From: Moorena sp. SS36440bin_2
GTDB taxonomy: Bacteria > Cyanobacteriota > Cyanobacteriia > Cyanobacteriales > Coleofasciculaceae
NCBI GenBank assembly: GCA_011524395.1
Contig: WTKN01000370.1
Span: 17,208-64,862, forward strand
Direction: 5' to 3'
Length of the DNA stretch: 47,655 bases
In this document: piece by piece, positions 44,140-47,655 of the stretch
Position numbering within the stretch: the stretch's first letter is position 1
How the letters are laid out: every line of letters starts with the position of its first letter
Notes under the pieces: generated by a model
What the model was told of the DNA's origin: nothing
Database searches by the model: none
What the model saw: only the letters and a program-made list of their open reading frames with translations
Position numbers and translations under genes: made by a program

Positions 44140-45660
44140 CTAACCTATAACCTGTAACCTACTCATCAAAGCATCTCGGGCTTGCTCTCGGTCATCGAAG
44201 TGGATTTTTTCAGTACCCAGAATTTGATAATCTTCGTGACCCTTGCCAGCAATTAACACTCCGTCCCCTGGTTGTGCTTGCAAGATGGCAGTCCGAATGG
44301 CGGTAGCGCGATCGCAAATTACCATTGGTTCCACTGATTGAGGAATCCCCTCTAAAACATCCTCTAAGATGCTTTCTGGGTTTTCGGTGCGAGGGTTATC
44401 CGAAGTTACTACAGCAACATCAGCTAACTCAGCCGCTATTTTCCCCATCTTAGGACGCTTGGTGCGATCGCGATCACCACCACAGCCAAATACACAAATC
44501 ATCTTGCCCTCAATAAAGGGTCGTGATGCCCTGAGTAAGTTTTCTAAACTATCTGGGGTGTGGGCATAATCGACAATCACACTAATATCCTGTTCTGATT
44601 GAATTTGCACCCGTTCCATGCGCCCTGGCACTCCTGGAAATTGAGCCAAGGCTACTGCTACTGATTCTAAATCCACACCCAGCTCTAAAACTGTTCCTAC
44701 TGCTGCGAGCAAGTTAGACAGATTGTATTGACCCACTAGGGGTGAATTGAAGCTAACCTCTCCTACGGGAGTATGCATAATTCCTCTAACCCCTGTTGGC
44801 TCGTAACTTAAGTCCTTCGAAAAGAAGTCAGCTGATGGGTTTTGGATACTATAGCTCCAGACTTGCTCAGTTGGTAACTGTTGGATTAACCGCTCTCCAT
44901 AGGAGTCATCAGCATTAATAATTGCTCTGCCTTTGAGATAGTCGGAACTAAACAGCTTGGCTTTAGCGCTGAAGTAATCATCCATGTTCTGGTGGTAGTC
45001 CAAATGATCTTGGGTGAGATTGGTAAACACCGCCACCTCAAACGGACAGCCCTGGATTCGACCTTGTGCTAAGGCGTGAGAACTAACTTCCATCACTCCC
45101 ATTTGGGCACCTGCTTTGACCGCTAACTGGAGCTGTTGTTGCAATTCAACTGCAAATGGTGTAGTGTAGCTGGCGGTTTGCTCAAAACCTGGCCAACGGG
45201 CATAGAGGGTACCCAAAAGTGCTGTGGGGATAGGACTAGAGCTATGAGCTAGGAGAAATTCAATCAGATGGGTAGTGGTAGTTTTGCCATTGGTACCAGT
45301 GACTCCAATCAGCCTGAGCTGCTGTGCTGGGTAGTCGTAGAAAGCTGCTGCGGTTTGAGCAGACACGGTGGTCATGTCATCGGCAGCAATTACACAAACT
45401 CCTCTTTCCGGTGAAAGTTCCTGGGGGGGATGTTTGGCCGCCGCTTGGGGAGAAATGATCGCTGCTACTGCCCCAGATGCGATCGCACTTTCCCAGAACT
45501 CTCCACCATCTACCCTAGTGCCTGGCATTCCAATAAATAAATCCCCCGGTTGACAGGCGTGGGAATTGGTACAGATGCCTGTAACCGTTACATCAAGACC
45601 CTCGGGGCTAGGCATTTCCACAATATTGGCAACTTTGGCTAATAATTCCCTTAGCTTCAT
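44140..45660 (-). CDS. murE: UDP-MurNAc-L-Ala-D-Glu:meso-diaminopimelate ligase MurE
   Basis: A 506-residue cytoplasmic ligase that adds the third amino acid of the peptidoglycan stem peptide. I start it at ATG 45660 (MKLRELLAKVANIVEMPSPEG); the frame is open 19 codons further but that part has no conserved residues. ATP-binding motif is GVTGTNGKTTT (about 117-127). DNPRTENPE (about 402-410) marks specificity for meso-diaminopimelate. The carbamoylated-Lys segment lies around YFSAKAKLF. It lies in tandem with the kinase gene and downstream of the tnpB remnant. Confidence 0.93.
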   Translation of the reverse strand: MKLRELLAKVANIVEMPSPEGLDVTVTGICTNSHACQPGDLFIGMPGTRVDGGEFWESAIASGAVAAIISPQAAAKHPPQELSPERGVCVIAADDMTTVSAQTAAAFYDYPAQQLRLIGVTGTNGKTTTTHLIEFLLAHSSSPIPTALLGTLYARWPGFEQTASYTTPFAVELQQQLQLAVKAGAQMGVMEVSSHALAQGRIQGCPFEVAVFTNLTQDHLDYHQNMDDYFSAKAKLFSSDYLKGRAIINADDSYGERLIQQLPTEQVWSYSIQNPSADFFSKDLSYEPTGVRGIMHTPVGEVSFNSPLVGQYNLSNLLAAVGTVLELGVDLESVAVALAQFPGVPGRMERVQIQSEQDISVIVDYAHTPDSLENLLRASRPFIEGKMICVFGCGGDRDRTKRPKMGKIAAELADVAVVTSDNPRTENPESILEDVLEGIPQSVEPMVICDRATAIRTAILQAQPGDGVLIAGKGHEDYQILGTEKIHFDDREQARDALMSRLQVIG

Positions 45661-45787
45661 ATCAATCGCACCAAACGACACTATAATATCTACCGAATCA
45701 TCACAGCCACCAGTCAACCGTCAACCATCCACCTTTAACAGTCAAACCTTCAACCGTGAATCTGATGTATCGCCTATTGTGACTACT

Positions 45788-45817
45788 CTCACATCAAATC
45801 AAAGATTATGATGTGAG
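45788..45817. other. Hairpin overlapping the tnpB stop (transposon right-end candidate)
   Basis: CTCACATCA (45788-45796) pairs with TGATGTGAG (45809-45817) and encloses the TAA stop of tnpB (45806-45808). Subterminal imperfect hairpins of this sort mark the ends of IS200/IS605 elements, and in TnpB loci the omega RNA ends at this boundary. Confidence 0.6.
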
Positions 45818-45850
45818 CTTCTCAACTTCACAATTGAGACTTGCTGTTCC

Positions 45851-45879
45851 TCGCCTACGGCCTCCGCTTTCGCGAACGA
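45851..45879. repeat. Dispersed GC-rich repeat inside the tnpB C-terminal tail
   Basis: TCGCCTACGGCCTCCGCTTT then CGCGAACGA. It matches the core words of the family at 38430-38530 and 26761-26888 (CCTACGGCC, GCTTT, CGCGAACG). In frame it encodes the Arg/Gly-rich RESGGRRRG of the TnpB tail. Confidence 0.6.
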
Positions 45880-46609
45880 TATCCTGTAACGATTTCCCAC
45901 AGCCATTGAGCGGCAGTCCAACCGCCATTAATCCACGATTCAAAATATTGATACCACTGTTCCAATCACGGTCAATTTTGACTTCACAACTGGAACAATG
46001 ATGAACTCTGTCACTCAAGTCTTTCTCTACTCGTTTTCCACAGTTAAAACACTCAATACTTGTCCGACGTGGATCAACTTTCTGGACTAACAAACCGCGT
46101 TTGACCGCTACTGCTTGTAATATTTCCAGAAATGACCCCCACGCTGCATCATATATTGATTTTGCTAACTTAGTCCGAGCGAGTCCTTTGATGTTTAAAT
46201 CTTCATGAGCAATCAGGTCGTACTTACTACATAACCAATGGGCAACTTGATAGTTAAATTCCTGGCGGCAACGGGTTAAATGAAGGTGCAATAGAGCTAC
46301 TTTTTGTTTGGCTTTCTGCCAGTTTTTAGAACCCTTAACACGACGCGACATTACTCGTTGAGCTTGAGCCAGTCTGTTTTGAGCCTTTCTGTAGAGCTGC
46401 GGAATCGCAATAGCTTCACCGTCTGATGTGGTTAAAAACTTCTCTAGACCAACATCGATGCCAACAGCCGATCTGACCAAATCCACAGGTAACAGCTTAG
46501 GTACGGTATCATCAAGCATGGAAAAACAAGCATACCAGCCGTCTGCTTTCTTAACGATAGTGCATTGTTTCAATGTGAAACCGTCCGGTATCTGTCGGTG
46601 CATCACCAC

Positions 46610-46748
46610 GGGTGCATCTCATCTTTGTAAAAAAGAAGGGAAGTGCCGGAAGTGTCGGAAGTGTGGGGATTTTAGAGAGGGTGGGTAGTCTAGGCACTGT
46701 CGGAATTTTATTAGAATTTTGGTCTAATTGCAAAAGTGAGATGCACCC
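46610..46748. mobile_element. 139-bp MITE inserted in tnpB
   Basis: The element starts GGGTGCATCTCA (46610-46621) and ends TGAGATGCACCC (46737-46748): perfect 12-bp terminal inverted repeats, extending imperfectly to about 21 bp (TCTTTGTAA versus CTTTTGCAA inside). It is flanked by CATCACCAC at 46601-46609 and 46749-46757, a perfect 9-bp target duplication. There is no coding capacity; the interior has short GGAAGTGYC repeats. A non-autonomous element needs a transposase from a full-length relative elsewhere in the genome. Confidence 0.93.
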
Positions 46749-47231
46749 CATCACCACAGGCATTGACCCAATGCGACTTAGCTTTAAAACACCATCAATC
46801 AGGTGTGCCCCCGCTCTTGAATTGTTGACTCTGGGAAACACAAATGACCGGAGATCTCCAGGCTTTTTGAAGCGAGGTCTACCGCCTCGCTTACCACGCT
46901 TCACCGGTTTTCGCCATCTATCCCATGCTTTGTTAAGCCGTTTTAGGTTAACCTGCTGAGTCTCTGCATAGATTTGTTTGTACTCAGGGAATAGCCGCTT
47001 AGTTTCTTTAAGGGCTGCCTGTTGGGTGTAGTAGTTAACTGCTTCTGGTATTTCACCGATCGGCTCACTAATCAAGCTACATCTATCAATCGGTGAACGA
47101 GTCCGATTGAGCCAATCAAGCCGTTGCCCTAGAGCATAATTCCAGTGACGGCGCAACAGTTCTAGCCACTTTTCCATGATGGCTATCTGTTCGGCAGTTG
47201 GCTTGATTCTATAGCAGTAAGTTAGGTGCAT

Positions 47232-47655
47232 TTGATGAGTCTACCACTTATTGTAAAAACTTTCAAAGGTAATTACACAATAGAGAACAGGTCAGTTTAT
47301 AGACTTACCGCACATAAGCGTGTTAGTTACAAAATACCGCCGAAAAACCATAACAGATTAGATTCTGATCAGGTTGAAACAGATTTGTTCTGATACCTGT
47401 GTCAAATGGCAATGCAATCTAGTAGAGTTCAATGGCGAAAATGACCATGTTCACGCTTCTTGTTGACCTTAACCCGCGCATTGGCTCCGGTTAAACTGAT
47501 CCCCAATATCAAGACAGTGACCAGTAGATTGATTCGTTTTCGTTGCCTCTTGTGGAGGCGTGACTATTGAACAGCTAAAAAGTTATGTCCACGCACCAAA
47601 AAACCCCGTCAGGCAATTCCCAAGGGGCGGTGTGGGTCACCTGCGTCCGCACTTT
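47232..47655. other. Region upstream of tnpB at the window edge
   Basis: No gene is seen in these 424 bp. The left end of the tnpB element should lie just upstream of its start, around 47232-47330, but I cannot find the exact boundary. The final 60 bases are GC-rich (ACCCCGTCAGGCAATTCCC). Confidence 0.4.

Larger units (their letters stand above)
45806..47231 (-). pseudogene. tnpB: tnpB (IS200/IS605-type RNA-guided nuclease), interrupted by a MITE
   Basis: Two minus-strand frames are the halves of one TnpB. The N-part (46758-47231) runs from MHLTYCYRIKPTAEQ to the GSMPVVM junction. The C-part (45806-46609) resumes VVMHRQIPDG and carries the RuvC-like residues: Asp in GIDVGLEKF, Glu in IAHEDLNIKGL and Asp in IDRDWNSGINI. 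It also has a Cys4 zinc finger (ECFNCG and HHCSSC). The 148-bp gap is a 139-bp element plus one copy of a 9-bp duplication. Removing it restores a single 1278-bp frame of 425 residues, normal TnpB length. No tnpA is nearby. The C-terminal tail includes a dispersed GC-rich repeat (45851-45879). TnpB was therefore probably functional until the insertion. Confidence 0.92.

Noticed and set aside
46428-46959. Two plus-strand frames across the tnpB/MITE junction
   Set aside because: They are antisense to tnpB and start within or next to the MITE; artefacts of the insertion.
1-47655. CRISPR array or toxin-antitoxin pair
   Set aside because: No regular repeat-spacer pattern: tandem arrays here have no spacers. 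No paired small genes with toxin or antitoxin motifs were seen.

Overview
The window reads as a piece of a filamentous marine cyanobacterium chromosome, most like Moorena (Moorea) or Lyngbya. This rests on the HIP1 octamer GCGATCGC in many genes, oxygenic-phototroph genes (ndhH of NDH-1, a high-light-inducible protein, a class II Calvin-cycle aldolase, a group 1 sigma factor), cyanobacterial families (DUF4388/PatA-like, DUF4330, DUF3181, DICT-type kinases), and long intergenic spacers filled with short GC-rich palindromic repeats. The genus is an inference; no 16S rRNA is present.

Layout. 0.7-7 kb: a six-domain response regulator (receiver, OmpR-type DNA-binding domain, HPt, two receivers, GGDEF), then two paralogous DUF4388 proteins. 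7.2-15.7 kb: scattered single genes for a GerMN-domain lipoprotein-like protein, a type II NAD(P)H dehydrogenase, a HAD hydrolase, MiaE tRNA hydroxylase, a PPP-type phosphatase, an M48 protease, DUF4330, a lipoprotein and a polysaccharide deacetylase. 16.6-23.3 kb: sigA with a terminator, hli, a PrxQ-type peroxiredoxin, a secreted or surface-type hypothetical, lpxD and clpP. 23.6-26.6 kb: a complete leftward NMT1/THI5-type ABC uptake operon. 27-30 kb: a 40-residue membrane peptide, a beta-CASP metallo-hydrolase and a small DUF6679-like protein. 31-31.5 kb: a probable orphan HEARO/IscB omega RNA with no iscB beside it. 31.7-36.8 kb: an aldose epimerase, tRNA-Lys, class II aldolase, DUF3181, a 2TM protein, moaB and moaC converging, and tRNA-Arg. 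36.8-44 kb: an MFS exporter, a hypothetical, ndhH, and two convergent histidine-kinase-like genes. 44-47.2 kb: murE and a tnpB gene split by a 139-bp miniature inverted-repeat element.

Most genes are single transcription units with long spacers. Those likely to work together are the ABC operon, the moaB/moaC pair (molybdenum cofactor), the response regulator with its DUF4388 neighbours, and the two kinases. In the kinase pair one protein keeps the phospho-acceptor His but has lost the ATP-binding glycine motifs. The other has an intact ATP-binding domain but Gln in place of His. That is the arrangement expected of a split, trans-acting kinase.

The best leads are: (1) the orphan omega RNA; (2) tnpB interrupted by a MITE with a perfect 9-bp target duplication, where removing the insertion in silico restores one 425-codon frame; (3) the complementary kinase pair; (4) a receiver with Glu at the phospho-acceptor position on a DNA-binding diguanylate-cyclase-like protein; (5) a family of about 110-bp intergenic repeats whose hairpin stem changes in a compensatory way between copies.
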